A stretch of DNA of 64,000 nucleotides from Gammaproteobacteria bacterium. GTDB taxonomy: Bacteria > Pseudomonadota > Gammaproteobacteria > Pseudomonadales > Pseudohongiellaceae. Location: NCBI GenBank assembly GCA_041395725.1, contig JAWKZW010000001.1, forward strand, positions 1,798,001 to 1,862,000, given 5' to 3'. A model generated the notes under the pieces. It was given only the letters and a program-made list of their open reading frames with translations. It ran no database searches and was not told where the DNA came from. This document shows, one piece after another, positions 37,658 through 46,138 of the stretch. A program made the translations under genes and the position numbers. Position 1 is the stretch's first letter, and each line of letters opens with the position of its first letter.

Positions 37658-38365
37658 ATGAAGAGTAATCAATCCAGCTTAGGCAGATTCGCGCAGCAGG
37701 CATTCAGGACAACAAGTTTTACCGTTGTGGTGATTCTGCTCGCCCTGCCTCTTACCAGGGCTTTCGCAGATGATTTTCGTAATGATCGGGGCCGCAATTT
37801 CTACGGCGCTGTAACGGTTGAAGGCTGGCGTCTCGGCGGTGCCTATCGTCAGGGCGGTTATGAGATCTGGCGCTGGACCCGTGGTGGCTGGCGCAGAATG
37901 CCAGGCCGAGGCGTCCAGTTGGGTGGTAATCCAAGAAACCCCTGGGTAATCAACTCTCAGGGCGAGCGGTATCACTGGACCGGCGGCGGCTGGCGACAGG
38001 TAGGTTACGCCAATGGCCGCGGATTCAACGGTCGCGGCAACATACGCCCGCCCGTGTTCCGGAACGATCGCGGTCGAAACGACTGGTATTCCCACCGCGG
38101 TTACCGCAATGACAGAAACGGCGGTCGACGGGATAACCGCAGAAACGTGGTCGAACGGCAGCGGGACCGCATAGAGTGGCAGCAGGATCGTATTCAGGAC
38201 TTGCGCCAGGACCTGCGCCAGGAGCGTCGCGAGGATCGCGTCCAGGACCGCCGTGACGACCGCCGCAATGATCGAGACCGCAACCGCACCCGTGACGATC
38301 AGAATGACCGAAATGGCAGACGGGATGGTGATCGCGATAGGCAAGGTGGTGGTCGGCGGCAGTGA
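37658..38365 (+). CDS. secreted tectonin-like protein with Arg/Asp-rich tail
   Basis: A 235-residue protein with a strong RBS (AAAGGAGGG) and a signal peptide ending near TRAFAD. Residues about 50-120 hold Trp/Gly-rich units (GGYEIWRWTRGGWRRMPGRG, then NPWVINSQGERYHWTGGGWR) that resemble one or two tectonin-type beta-propeller repeats, known from lectin-like proteins. From about residue 135 the sequence becomes extremely rich in Arg, Asp, Asn and Gln (such as RQDLRQERREDRVQDRRDD), likely disordered or a charged helix. A sugar- or wall-binding exported protein is possible. The next feature is tRNA-Ser. Confidence 0.7.
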   Translation: MKSNQSSLGRFAQQAFRTTSFTVVVILLALPLTRAFADDFRNDRGRNFYGAVTVEGWRLGGAYRQGGYEIWRWTRGGWRRMPGRGVQLGGNPRNPWVINSQGERYHWTGGGWRQVGYANGRGFNGRGNIRPPVFRNDRGRNDWYSHRGYRNDRNGGRRDNRRNVVERQRDRIEWQQDRIQDLRQDLRQERREDRVQDRRDDRRNDRDRNRTRDDQNDRNGRRDGDRDRQGGGRRQ

Positions 38366-38412
38366 GCCTGGGGCTCTGCTTCGCCAGCCGCTTGGTCTAT
38401 AATGGCCGCTCC

Positions 38413-38502
38413 GGAGAGGTGCCAGAGCGGCCGAATGGACCTGATTCGAAATCAGGAGCACGGGCAACCGTGCCGGGGGTTCAAATCCCCCCCTCTCCGC
38501 CA
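38413..38502 (+). tRNA. tRNA-Ser (CGA)
   Basis: A 90-base class II tRNA. The acceptor GGAGAGG pairs with CCTCTCC and CCA is encoded. The anticodon arm CCTGATTCGAAATCAGG has anticodon CGA. A long variable arm (GCACGGGCAACCGTGC) and the T-arm GGGGGTTCAAATCCCCC follow. An integrase gene starts 167 bases downstream, so its 3' end is the likely attachment site. Confidence 0.97.
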
Positions 38503-38668
38503 ACCGGTAGTTTCAAGACATTCCATACTGATCCAAGTCTCTAAGAAATGTTATATAGAATAGTCAGTTAATGTTCCAAGGCATTCCATAAGGTATTGCA
38601 ACATCCCACAGAAAATGTAACACTCTTTGTAACACTGGCCGTTTCAGCTCCCTATCGGTGTTACAATT

Positions 38669-39910
38669 ATGGCAAGAACCACCCGCCCGCTGACTAATAC
38701 CGAGGTTCAGCAGGCCAAACCGAAGAACAAAGAATATAACCTAGCAGATGGGCAGGGCTTACTCCTGAGGGTAAAGCCGAACGGCTCAAAAATCTGGATC
38801 TTCAACTACTCACGTCCCTACACCAAGCAGCGCGCCAATATCAGCCTTGGTACCTTCCCTGATCTCTCCCTGGCAAGGGCAAGAGAGCGCCGGCAGGAAT
38901 TCAGGGAACTGCTCGCCCAGGACATCGACCCCAAGAACCACAGAGACGACCAGCGCCGGCAGGCCAAGGACGCGCACGGGAATACCTTCGAGCGGGTTTT
39001 CGAGAAATGGCTGGCTCGAAAGAAAAGCCAGGTTTCGGCAGGCTACGCGAGGGATGTTGAAAACGCTGTCAGGAGGCATGTCCTGCCCCGGCTTGGCAGG
39101 GTTCCGGTCCACAAGATCACAGCCAAAGGCGCTATTGAGGTCTTAGAGCCACTCGCCGCCAGGGGAGCCCTGGAGACTGTCCGTAGATTGTGCCAGCGAT
39201 TGAATGAAATCATGGTTTTTGCCGCGAATACCGGCATTGTTGAATTTAATCAGCTATCAGGAATCCAGAAGGCGTTCGACATGCCCAGGCGGGTGAATAT
39301 GCCGACTCTGGAGCCCTCCCAGCTCCCGGAGCTGATGGCTACCCTCAATTCAGCCAGCATCAAGCGTACAACTCGCTGCCTCATTGAATGGCAGCTTCAT
39401 ACCATGGTCCGGCCAAAGGAAGCAGCCGGGGCCCGCTGGGATGAGATCGACTTCCGGAATGAGATTTGGAAGATCCCGGCAGATCGGATGAAGAAGAAAC
39501 GCCCGCATGTTGTGCCTTTGACACCCCAGGCACTGGCCTTGCTCGAAGTCATGAAGCCAATCAGTGCTCACCGGGAGTTCATATTTCCATCAGATCGAGA
39601 TCCCAGAGACCATATCAACGTCCAGACTGCCAATATGGCACTGAAGCGAATGGGGTACGGCAAAAAGTTGGTGGCTCACGGCTTGAGGGCCCTGGCCAGT
39701 ACGACCCTGAATGAGCAGGGCTTCGATCCAGATGTGATCGAATCGGCGCTGGCACACACTGACAAGAACGAGGTTCGGGCAGCTTACAACCGGGCAGAGT
39801 ACCTGGACCGAAGGCGGGCAATGATGCGCTGGTGGTCTGAGTATATAGAAAACGCCAGCCAGGGTAGTTTCAGTCTTTCTAGTTTCAAGCACCTACGGCT
39901 TACCACGTAG
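38669..39910 (+). CDS. P4-type tyrosine integrase
   Basis: A 413-residue protein. The N-terminal DUF4102-type arm-binding domain (TNTEVQQAKPKNKEYNLADGQGLLLRVKPNGSKIW) is followed by a core-binding domain. The catalytic domain has arginine in HTMVRPKEAAGARW, HGLRALAST, histidine in ESALAHTD and tyrosine in RAAYNRAEYL. Such integrases insert islands at the 3' ends of tRNA genes, and this one directly follows tRNA-Ser(CGA). Direct repeats TTTGTAACACT-like (38637-38657) just upstream may be arm sites. I could not find a second copy of the tRNA 3' end in the window. Confidence 0.93.
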   Translation: MARTTRPLTNTEVQQAKPKNKEYNLADGQGLLLRVKPNGSKIWIFNYSRPYTKQRANISLGTFPDLSLARARERRQEFRELLAQDIDPKNHRDDQRRQAKDAHGNTFERVFEKWLARKKSQVSAGYARDVENAVRRHVLPRLGRVPVHKITAKGAIEVLEPLAARGALETVRRLCQRLNEIMVFAANTGIVEFNQLSGIQKAFDMPRRVNMPTLEPSQLPELMATLNSASIKRTTRCLIEWQLHTMVRPKEAAGARWDEIDFRNEIWKIPADRMKKKRPHVVPLTPQALALLEVMKPISAHREFIFPSDRDPRDHINVQTANMALKRMGYGKKLVAHGLRALASTTLNEQGFDPDVIESALAHTDKNEVRAAYNRAEYLDRRRAMMRWWSEYIENASQGSFSLSSFKHLRLTT

Positions 39911-39935
39911 ATAAGATGGAAGATTGGAAGAACAT

Positions 39936-40634
39936 ATGAAGAAGCCACCAGAAAGGGGCCGCTATAAAATTAAGTCCCTGGTAACCAGAGAGCACGAGGA
40001 GGAGATACGCAAACACATATTCCCCGATGTGGACAAGCGGGTGCTCGCTAGTCTATTCGAGGTGATAAACCAAGTTTTGAAGGAAAAGACTTACTACTAT
40101 TCCGCCGACCCTATAACAGGAGCGGAACTCCGGGATGAGTTGCAGACTATGACCGAGAGTTTGACTGAAATAAGGGAAAAACTTAGCAGACTAAATAGGC
40201 GGGGGGGATCAATCAGGCAGATTGATGACCACTATTATCTTGCGAACGGCAATGATTCGACTCTCTGGAATCTTAGGAACTCTATAGGGCTAAATACGGA
40301 AGATATTGAAGATGACGAGGCGAATTTCAATCATACTAACTCAGGCGCTGAAGAAATATTGATTAGAATGCAAGCTGGTATCTCAGGGTATAGAAATAGT
40401 CTGAGTATCAAAGGAGAAGGCGGCGCACCCAAGGCTCTTCGGCACCTCGACCTCATAAAGTCTTTGGAGAGATTCTTCAAATCGAACTTCCCCAATATCA
40501 AACCGAGCGCCTCCAAATCCAGCAAGTTCTTTAAACTAATCGAATACATTTTCCAGTACTTGCTAGAAGAATCAACAATAGATCCAACAAGGCACATCAA
40601 GAATGCGCTAGAAATAAAAGATTTGAGCAGATAG
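39936..40634 (+). CDS. island protein of unknown function
   Basis: A 232-residue protein from ATG 39936, preceded by GGAAG. A TTG 12 bases upstream is also in frame. It is hydrophilic, rich in Lys/Glu/Asn, with a probable coiled coil at ELQTMTESLTEIREKLSRLNRR. I recognise no family. It begins 26 bases after the integrase and is probably co-transcribed with it. It has lower GC than the chromosomal genes, like the rest of the island. Confidence 0.6.
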   Translation: MKKPPERGRYKIKSLVTREHEEEIRKHIFPDVDKRVLASLFEVINQVLKEKTYYYSADPITGAELRDELQTMTESLTEIREKLSRLNRRGGSIRQIDDHYYLANGNDSTLWNLRNSIGLNTEDIEDDEANFNHTNSGAEEILIRMQAGISGYRNSLSIKGEGGAPKALRHLDLIKSLERFFKSNFPNIKPSASKSSKFFKLIEYIFQYLLEESTIDPTRHIKNALEIKDLSR

Positions 40635-40741
40635 ATTTCAAAACCCCCTCCAGCTACCTGAGGTTTTGTGTCTAGCCGACACAGAACCGTAACCATTAAT
40701 CTCTTTGTGGTATTCCAGACATCCCACAGGAGATCATAGAA

Positions 40742-40996
40742 ATGAGTCAAGTCACCCCGCCTCGGATTGAAAAGAACCCAGAAGTAAGGGCAAGAATTGG
40801 CATTTCCCGTTCCACCCTATATCGAAAAATCCAAGAAGGCACTTTCCCGGCTCCAATTAGTCTTGGGGGCAGAGCTACTGGTTGGTTGGATCATGAAGTA
40901 ACCGCCTGGATTAACGCTATGGCGGCGGGAAAGTCCGATGAAGACATAAGAAAACTTGTCAAATCACTGGTAGCAATCCGCCACGAAGGGGTGTAG
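40742..40996 (+). CDS. AlpA-like phage/island regulator
   Basis: An 84-residue MerR-like winged HTH protein. The segment ARIGISRSTLYRKIQEGTFPAPISLGGRATGWLDHEVTAWI is the hallmark of the AlpA (P4 Vis/excisionase-like) family, which activates integrase or acts in excision. It opens the replication operon: the next gene starts 9 bases later. Confidence 0.9.
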   Translation: MSQVTPPRIEKNPEVRARIGISRSTLYRKIQEGTFPAPISLGGRATGWLDHEVTAWINAMAAGKSDEDIRKLVKSLVAIRHEGV

Positions 40997-41005
40997 GAGG
41001 GGAGC

Positions 41006-41383
41006 ATGAAAAAAAGAACCAGCGCCCCGGCACAGGGCGCCAGTAAGTTTGATGAATTTTCCGATTTTAGCACAAGCGGCGACGTGATACGCGACTTTGC
41101 GGAAGCAATCGCAAGGGATATAGGCGCCATAATCGACCCCATACCCGATGGTGAGATAAAGCGTTTCGACTGTCCCGAAGGCAGGCCAGGAAACCAAGCC
41201 TGTTGGTATGTACTGCACCTGGACGGCTGCCCGGCTGGTGCCTATGGGAGCTGGCGCACCGGGATCAGGTACACATGGCGAGCCGATGGACGGCTTAAGC
41301 TTGATCGGCAGAAGAACGCAAAGATTACCGCTTGTATCGAGGCCGCCAAATACCAGCTGGAACTCAAGGAGGCCAACCCGTGA
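41006..41383 (+). CDS. primase-associated small protein
   Basis: A 125-residue protein. The segment IKRFDCPEGRPGNQACWYVLHLDGCPAGAYGSWRTGIRYTW resembles the N-terminal part of P4-type or TraC-type primases, where it precedes the catalytic domain. Here it is a separate gene whose stop overlaps the start of the large primase-helicase by 4 bases, so the two are translationally coupled. It likely helps DNA binding or priming. Cysteines are too few for a full zinc finger. Confidence 0.6.
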   Translation: MKKRTSAPAQGASKFDEFSDFSTSGDVIRDFAEAIARDIGAIIDPIPDGEIKRFDCPEGRPGNQACWYVLHLDGCPAGAYGSWRTGIRYTWRADGRLKLDRQKNAKITACIEAAKYQLELKEANP

Positions 41384-43620
41384 GCTTGTACGATTACAGA
41401 GAGGCGGGTTTTAAGGTTTTCGGGTTATACGGGGTAGACAATAAAGGCGTTTGTGGGTGCGGGAATCAATCCTGTAAAGCCCTATACAAGCACCCGATTA
41501 TGTCGAATTGGCAGATCGTCCCGTACTGGTCAGACGAGCAGATGGAAACGTTCGAGCTTACCGGGCAGTTTAAAACCGGGTTCGGGGTGTTGTGTTCGGG
41601 TTATCTTGTGGTAGACGTTGACGCCCGCAATGGTGGCGTGGAATCCTTCGCCAAGTTGTGCGAGGTGGTGCCATTGGATGCGCGTTTTGTCGTAAATACA
41701 GGCAGCGGAAATGGTTCACAACACCATTATTTTAAACTGACCGAGCCATTATCGTTAGTGCAAAACCTGCCAGACTATCCCGGCATTGACTTTAAAACGT
41801 CCGGGTATGTGGTGGGCGCGGGTTCCATGCACGCCAGCGGAATGTTGTACGAGGTGGAGCGGGGCTTTCCGCAGGACGTAGGCCCGCCCCCGGATGCGCT
41901 GCTGGAGCTGCTGAAAAAGCCGGACGCCTACCGGGTGAAGTCAGACGCCGGGGACGTTGACGTTACCGAGGCGGATATTCAGGAGTTGCTGGGCTATATC
42001 AAAAACAGCGCGGCGGTAGACTATGAGCAATGGATAAAGATCGGCATGGCGATCCACCATTGCTTAAACGGTGGCGGGTTCGATCTGTGGCTTGATTGGT
42101 CAGCCACCGGGCCAAAGCATGACCCTGGCATGATGGACAAAAAGTGGCATTCCTTCGGTAAGTCGGCCAACCCGGCAGGGTATGGGACGTTGATCTACCA
42201 CGCCCGCGAGGGTGGCTACTGCGAGCCGGTCACGTTCGAGTACACCACGCCAGAATCAGACGGCGCCCCGGTGGTGGACCTCAAGCGCCCGCCCGGGTTT
42301 GTCGGTGAGCTTACCCAGTGGATTAACGATCAATGTATGTACCCACGGGAGAACCTGGCAGTTGCGGCGGCCTTATGTGCCGTCTCTGGGCTTGCTGGGA
42401 TGCGTTTCCACGATGAGGCGGACCAGATGTCCGCCAACCTGATTGCGTTCTGTGTGGCCGGCTCAGGGACCGGCAAGGAAGCGGTTATTCAGGCGTATCT
42501 CCAGATTATGGAGGCGGCGGATATTAGCGCGGCTGTTCACGGTGGATTCAAGAGCGAGCAGGAGTTAATGCGCAACCTTGTCCGGCACCAGGCGGCGCTC
42601 TACTGCGTGGACGAGTTGGGTACGGTGCTGCAAAAGCTGGAAAACGCCACCAAGCGCGGAGGGGCGTCGTACCTTGAGGGGTTGGTCGGTTTAATCATGT
42701 CGATTTATTCCAAGGCCAACGCTTACCTACCGATCACTGGCGACCTCAAGGAAGAGGTGCGCGACGGCCTGATCTGCGAACTCTCCAAGGCCGAAAGGCA
42801 GATTGACGAAAAAGGCGAAACCCCACCATTAAAAGCCAAGGCCGACCAGGCGCGTGCGGCGCTTGCCAGCATCGACAAGGGGCTGGTGAGGCCCTACCTA
42901 ACTATTTTAGGTTACACCACCCCGGTAACATTTAACGACTTGATTGGCTACCAGCAGGCCACGAACGGCTTTGTAGCCAGGGCGATGATATTCGAGGACA
43001 GCGAAACAAACCCGAAGGATAAGAGGGGATTCACGGAGCGGCCGATGGGTGAGGATCTGGCGAGCGCCATCAGGAACCTGCACGCACCAGGGCGGGCTGA
43101 TATGGATAGTGCCCCTCGGATCGAGTTCGTGGGTGACAAGACCGGGATTCCTACCGAACCGGAAGCGGCCGACCTTTTGAGGCAAATCAAGGACCATTTC
43201 TGGGAAGAGGGTGAAAAGCAAAAAGAACACACCGGCCTGGAGCCTATCCCCCGGCGCGGGTATGAGTTGGCCGCCAAGGTTTCTCTGCTGCTGGCGATGC
43301 CTGGAGGCGTGCGCACGGTTGAGCATGTGCAGTGGGCTTTTGAGCTGGCTAAGGCAGACGTGGAGCGCAAAATAAAGCTGGTTTACGGCAACATCCACAA
43401 GGACGAGGCGAACGGGATCGCGGCTCGTGTGCTGTCTGTAGTTAATAAGGAACACGGCGAAACCTTGGGTGTGCTCAAGAACAAAGCAGGGCTGCGCAAT
43501 ATCTCCGAAAAACAGCTCAAAGAGGTTATCGATAAAATGGTTGCCCAGGGGATGATCCGGCTGGTCGAGGTAATACATAAAGGCAACAAGAAAAAATACA
43601 TCAAGGTATTTGCAAAATAG
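41380..43620 (+). CDS. primase-polymerase/helicase replication protein of the island
   Basis: A 746-residue protein from GTG 41380, which overlaps the previous stop. An upstream start would only extend into the other gene. A prim-pol domain occupies about residues 1-190, with a cysteine cluster (GVCGCGNQSCKALYKHP), catalytic VVDVDARNGG and VNTGSGNGSQHHYFKL. A PriCT-2-like domain follows (VDYEQWIKIGMAIHHCLNGGGFDLWLDWS). The C-terminal half is a DUF3987-type P-loop region with Walker A at AGSGTGKEAV. It probably primes and unwinds DNA for autonomous replication of the excised island. Confidence 0.85.
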   Translation: MSLYDYREAGFKVFGLYGVDNKGVCGCGNQSCKALYKHPIMSNWQIVPYWSDEQMETFELTGQFKTGFGVLCSGYLVVDVDARNGGVESFAKLCEVVPLDARFVVNTGSGNGSQHHYFKLTEPLSLVQNLPDYPGIDFKTSGYVVGAGSMHASGMLYEVERGFPQDVGPPPDALLELLKKPDAYRVKSDAGDVDVTEADIQELLGYIKNSAAVDYEQWIKIGMAIHHCLNGGGFDLWLDWSATGPKHDPGMMDKKWHSFGKSANPAGYGTLIYHAREGGYCEPVTFEYTTPESDGAPVVDLKRPPGFVGELTQWINDQCMYPRENLAVAAALCAVSGLAGMRFHDEADQMSANLIAFCVAGSGTGKEAVIQAYLQIMEAADISAAVHGGFKSEQELMRNLVRHQAALYCVDELGTVLQKLENATKRGGASYLEGLVGLIMSIYSKANAYLPITGDLKEEVRDGLICELSKAERQIDEKGETPPLKAKADQARAALASIDKGLVRPYLTILGYTTPVTFNDLIGYQQATNGFVARAMIFEDSETNPKDKRGFTERPMGEDLASAIRNLHAPGRADMDSAPRIEFVGDKTGIPTEPEAADLLRQIKDHFWEEGEKQKEHTGLEPIPRRGYELAAKVSLLLAMPGGVRTVEHVQWAFELAKADVERKIKLVYGNIHKDEANGIAARVLSVVNKEHGETLGVLKNKAGLRNISEKQLKEVIDKMVAQGMIRLVEVIHKGNKKKYIKVFAK

Positions 43621-44316
43621 TGGAAACGCTGTATATTGACCTAAGTGTATGTAATAAAAGGAGTTTTAAATCAGGGTAGTGGCTCGATAGTAACGCTTTA
43701 ACTACCCAGAATCGGCCCTAAGTTTTTGAAATCCCGCCATATTTATTGCTCGATAGCAGAATAGCTAAATAGTTCAGAGATAGATTTATTTCTGGGCTGT
43801 TTTTATTGTGTCTATACTACTCAGCTATTTACCTATTTAGGTATATATATATCTAATAAATCTATAAAATACAATCACTTAAAAAAATAGCAGGATAGAT
43901 AAAAATTCCTATTTAGAAATACCCTGCTCCTCCCTCATTTGTGTGTTGACAGATCAAAGGGGGAGCAATTCTCCTGCCAGCCTTTGCGGTTGGCTGCTTT
44001 CAAGAACCTGATAGGTTGGGAAGAACGGGAAGCTGGATCAGAGAATATAACGCAGAAGGGCTGCATGACTCCTTGAATGAGCTCACTCCCTGAGAGCCCC
44101 TAGTCAAACATGAAACGCTGGAAAGCTCTAAGTTAGAGTGCAACTAAATCGGTGATTCCTGCACAATCAAAGGTGATTCAATGAATGGTGGCAGTGGTTG
44201 AGTGACCGTTCACTATTGATCCTCCTTAGCCATCCTAAACTACTGCGTTAATTACGGTTGCAAGAAATCGAACAACGGAGCCAGGTATTGAATTGGTGAA
44301 GGCAGCTTTTCAGCTG
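43621..44316. other. AT-rich non-coding region, candidate island replication origin
   Basis: No gene seen. GCTCGATAG occurs at 43682 and 43748. CTATTTAG or its complement CTAAATAG recurs near 43768, 43836 and 43909, and the stretch 43780-43925 is almost pure A/T (GGTATATATATATC). GGGTAGT/ACTACCC form a hairpin at 43676-43708. Short repeats plus an AT-rich tract directly after a replication gene fit an origin; this is inference. Confidence 0.35.
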
Positions 44317-44859
44317 TCAGGAATTACCCAGCACAGGGTATTGGCAATCAGGGTTTGTTTTGTATGCCAACTGCTCCAGAAGTACCGCAATCACTTTAAA
44401 GTGATTTTGGGGAGTTATCACTGAGAACGCCTCGACGACATCTTCCAGTGTATGTTTTGAAAATCTGATCGGATTTTCTATGGTTAGCGTTTCCCCGTTT
44501 GTCCTGTGGATGGTGGCTTTGTGAAGCATCTTGCAGACGAACAAAAAGCCTATGAGCGCGTTTTGATGGTTATGAATACGCCGGAGACTCTCGCCAATCG
44601 AACCTTCAGGAAACCCATTCACAATAGGCCTTTCTGCAACGAAGTAGCATAGGAAGTTTGCTGCTTTCTTAAACGGGCTCGCCTCCTCCGCTCCGTCACA
44701 ATGAGGGAAATCGGCTCTCATGCCAACAATCACGCCATCGAGCGCCCTTTCGTCAATCTCCAAGTCTTTAACACCAATCCCCAAAGCAAAATCATTTATG
44801 AAGGCTAGGACGTTGATGGAATCGTAGATTTCTGGCTCGTTATACAGCGCTTTGGACAT
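44317..44859 (-). CDS. hypothetical island protein
   Basis: A 180-residue protein from the ATG at 44859, chosen because GGGGAAG lies 6 bases before it; a start 30 bases upstream lacks one. The sequence looks soluble and mostly helical (INVLAFINDFALGIGVKDLEID, NHQNALIGFLFVCKMLHKATI). No family was recognised. It lies opposite to the replication operon, behind the small gene at 44933. A terminator-like hairpin separates the two. Confidence 0.55.
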   Translation of the reverse strand: MSKALYNEPEIYDSINVLAFINDFALGIGVKDLEIDERALDGVIVGMRADFPHCDGAEEASPFKKAANFLCYFVAERPIVNGFPEGSIGESLRRIHNHQNALIGFLFVCKMLHKATIHRTNGETLTIENPIRFSKHTLEDVVEAFSVITPQNHFKVIAVLLEQLAYKTNPDCQYPVLGNS

Positions 44860-44874
44860 TTTTTCTTCCCCAAA

Positions 44875-44905
44875 CAAAAAGCTCGGCACATTTCTGCCCC
44901 GAGCC
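44875..44905 (-). terminator. terminator-like hairpin
   Basis: On the minus strand, GCTCGGGGCA and TGTGCCGAGC form a stem followed by TTTTTG. It lies after the small gene 45172-44933. Confidence 0.55.
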
Positions 44906-44932
44906 CCTAATTATAACTGTGCGAAATTTTTA

Positions 44933-45172
44933 TTACAGCTTCAGGATTGCTTTAAATTCTTCAGCCGCTTCTGTGCCAAGGTCCGCAGCTTCCTGGAAAT
45001 CCTTTATTTCTCGCAAATCTCCCTTGGCATTGCCTCGTTGGACGGCTGTAGAAGGCTTCGAAGCAGAGACATTGTGCTTCGTTTCTTCTAGCACGCTTCC
45101 TGCATTTCTCAAATTTCCGAATATTAGTCGGTCATCAAGTTCTTGAACCTTAAACTCTTGCTCTGTTGCCAT
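44933..45172 (-). CDS. small hypothetical protein
   Basis: A 79-residue acidic, hydrophilic protein (MATEQEFKVQELDDRLIFGN to the end) with RBS AGGA 8 bases before the ATG. It is followed by a terminator-like hairpin, which supports its being a real transcription unit. No family recognised. Confidence 0.5.
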   Translation of the reverse strand: MATEQEFKVQELDDRLIFGNLRNAGSVLEETKHNVSASKPSTAVQRGNAKGDLREIKDFQEAADLGTEAAEEFKAILKL

Positions 45173-45642
45173 GGGATAATGTCCTATCTGCAGTATTACC
45201 GATATAATTATGCATGCACACTACGTGCCAATATCTAATTTTTTTATTATCAGTCGCGCGCAGTGTACATTTCCGGCCCTCCGAATACAAGCGAGTCATA
45301 AGCATTATCGGCTCCAGCCCACAAAAATTGCTCTCCCACTCTTGGTTTCTGGCGTTTTGTGGCTAAATTCTTCCGCCCGATATTATACGATCTGCCGGCA
45401 CACTACGGATGTTCAATTGAATTTCGTTTTATGGTGTCGGCGCTAACGCTTGGTCCACCTTCATGTTTAACAGTTTCGACAGGGGCCAAGATGGCCTGCT
45501 TGGCAACCCCACTAAAATCTTGGGCATCTCAGTTGCTGGAAAAACTTACTGAGAAGCTGGTTCCTATTAAGGGAAAAGGTCAAAGTGTTATCTCGAGTCA
45601 GCGCCCCCTAAATCGAATCAACCCCTGCCAACAGGATCAGTT
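45173..45642. other. intergenic region at the island/cassette boundary
   Basis: Open frames here (for example 45210-45446 and 45359-45646) lack ribosome sites and do not read like protein. The right border of the tRNA-Ser island probably lies in or near this stretch, but no att repeat was found. Confidence 0.3.
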
Positions 45643-45834
45643 ATGAAAGAGGATAATAAAAGCGATCCAATCGACTTCGATAACCACGTCATAATCACTG
45701 ATATTCATATGCCATTTATGTCGATGGTGACATTCATGGTTAAGTGGGTTTTGGCTGCTATTCCAGCGCTCATTATACTCGGCGTTATGGGAACTTTAGG
45801 GGCAGTATTTTTGTCCGGGTTAGTTGAAGTATAA
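45643..45834 (+). CDS. small single-span membrane protein
   Basis: A 63-residue protein with AGGA about 9 bases before the ATG. A hydrophilic N-terminal half (KEDNKSDPIDFDNHVIITDIHMPF) is followed by one long hydrophobic helix (VLAAIPALIILGVMGTLGAVFLSGLV). No family recognised. A GTTAGGT sequence at 45844, 10 bases after its stop, looks like an attC core, so this may be the first cassette of the array. Confidence 0.45.
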   Translation: MKEDNKSDPIDFDNHVIITDIHMPFMSMVTFMVKWVLAAIPALIILGVMGTLGAVFLSGLVEV

Positions 45835-46019
45835 ACTTCACTGGTTAGGTAACGAGTGTTCCAGTATAGCCAACACCAACCCGGATCTGAGGGGCTCCCA
45901 CACTGCGTTTTTCGGGCTACCTGTCACCCGTACCTGGATACCCCAGGGAGGACCCGCTACTTGATTCAGGGGAGAAGGTCGCGTAAATAAATCTAAGCTG
46001 TATTAGTTCGGATCTGAGT

Positions 46020-46125
46020 TGGCAGTTCGTGTCAGACTGCAAAAGCGGACGTATCAATTTCCCTCTTTTAGTTCCGCTTCCGGCTTCAATAGCGTGCGTC
46101 CTTTTTTATTTTTTTGTTAGGCACC
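46020..46125 (-). repeat. attC-like end of the HEPN cassette plus dispersed repeat unit
   Basis: On the minus strand GGTGCCTAAC (46125-46116) fits the attC R'' consensus RYYYAAC. It is complementary, with one mismatch, to TTAGGTAC at the start of the same cassette (46916 downward). It is followed by an inverted-repeat unit (AAGCCGGAAGCGGAA ... TCCGCTTTTGCAGTC) that recurs after other cassette genes. Confidence 0.6.
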
Positions 46126-46138
46126 AGAAAAAATACAC

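Noticed and set aside
38637..38657. Direct repeats of TGTAACACT upstream of the integrase, resembling the TGTAACA half-sites before the monooxygenase modules
   Set aside because: Here they are direct, not inverted, and lie in an attachment region. Likely integrase arm sites or coincidence rather than the same regulator.
38669..39910. This integrase as the integron integrase of the cassette array
   Set aside because: It has the DUF4102 N-terminal domain and sits at a tRNA gene, which is the P4-island type. It has none of the extra IntI-specific helix region and lies 7 kb from the first attC-like core.
43676..43925. CRISPR-like array
   Set aside because: The repeats are short, unevenly spaced and partly inverted, with no constant spacer length and no cas genes in the window.
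45210..45646. Two overlapping open frames (78 and 95 codons) right of the island
   Set aside because: They overlap in different frames, lack ribosome sites and look random.
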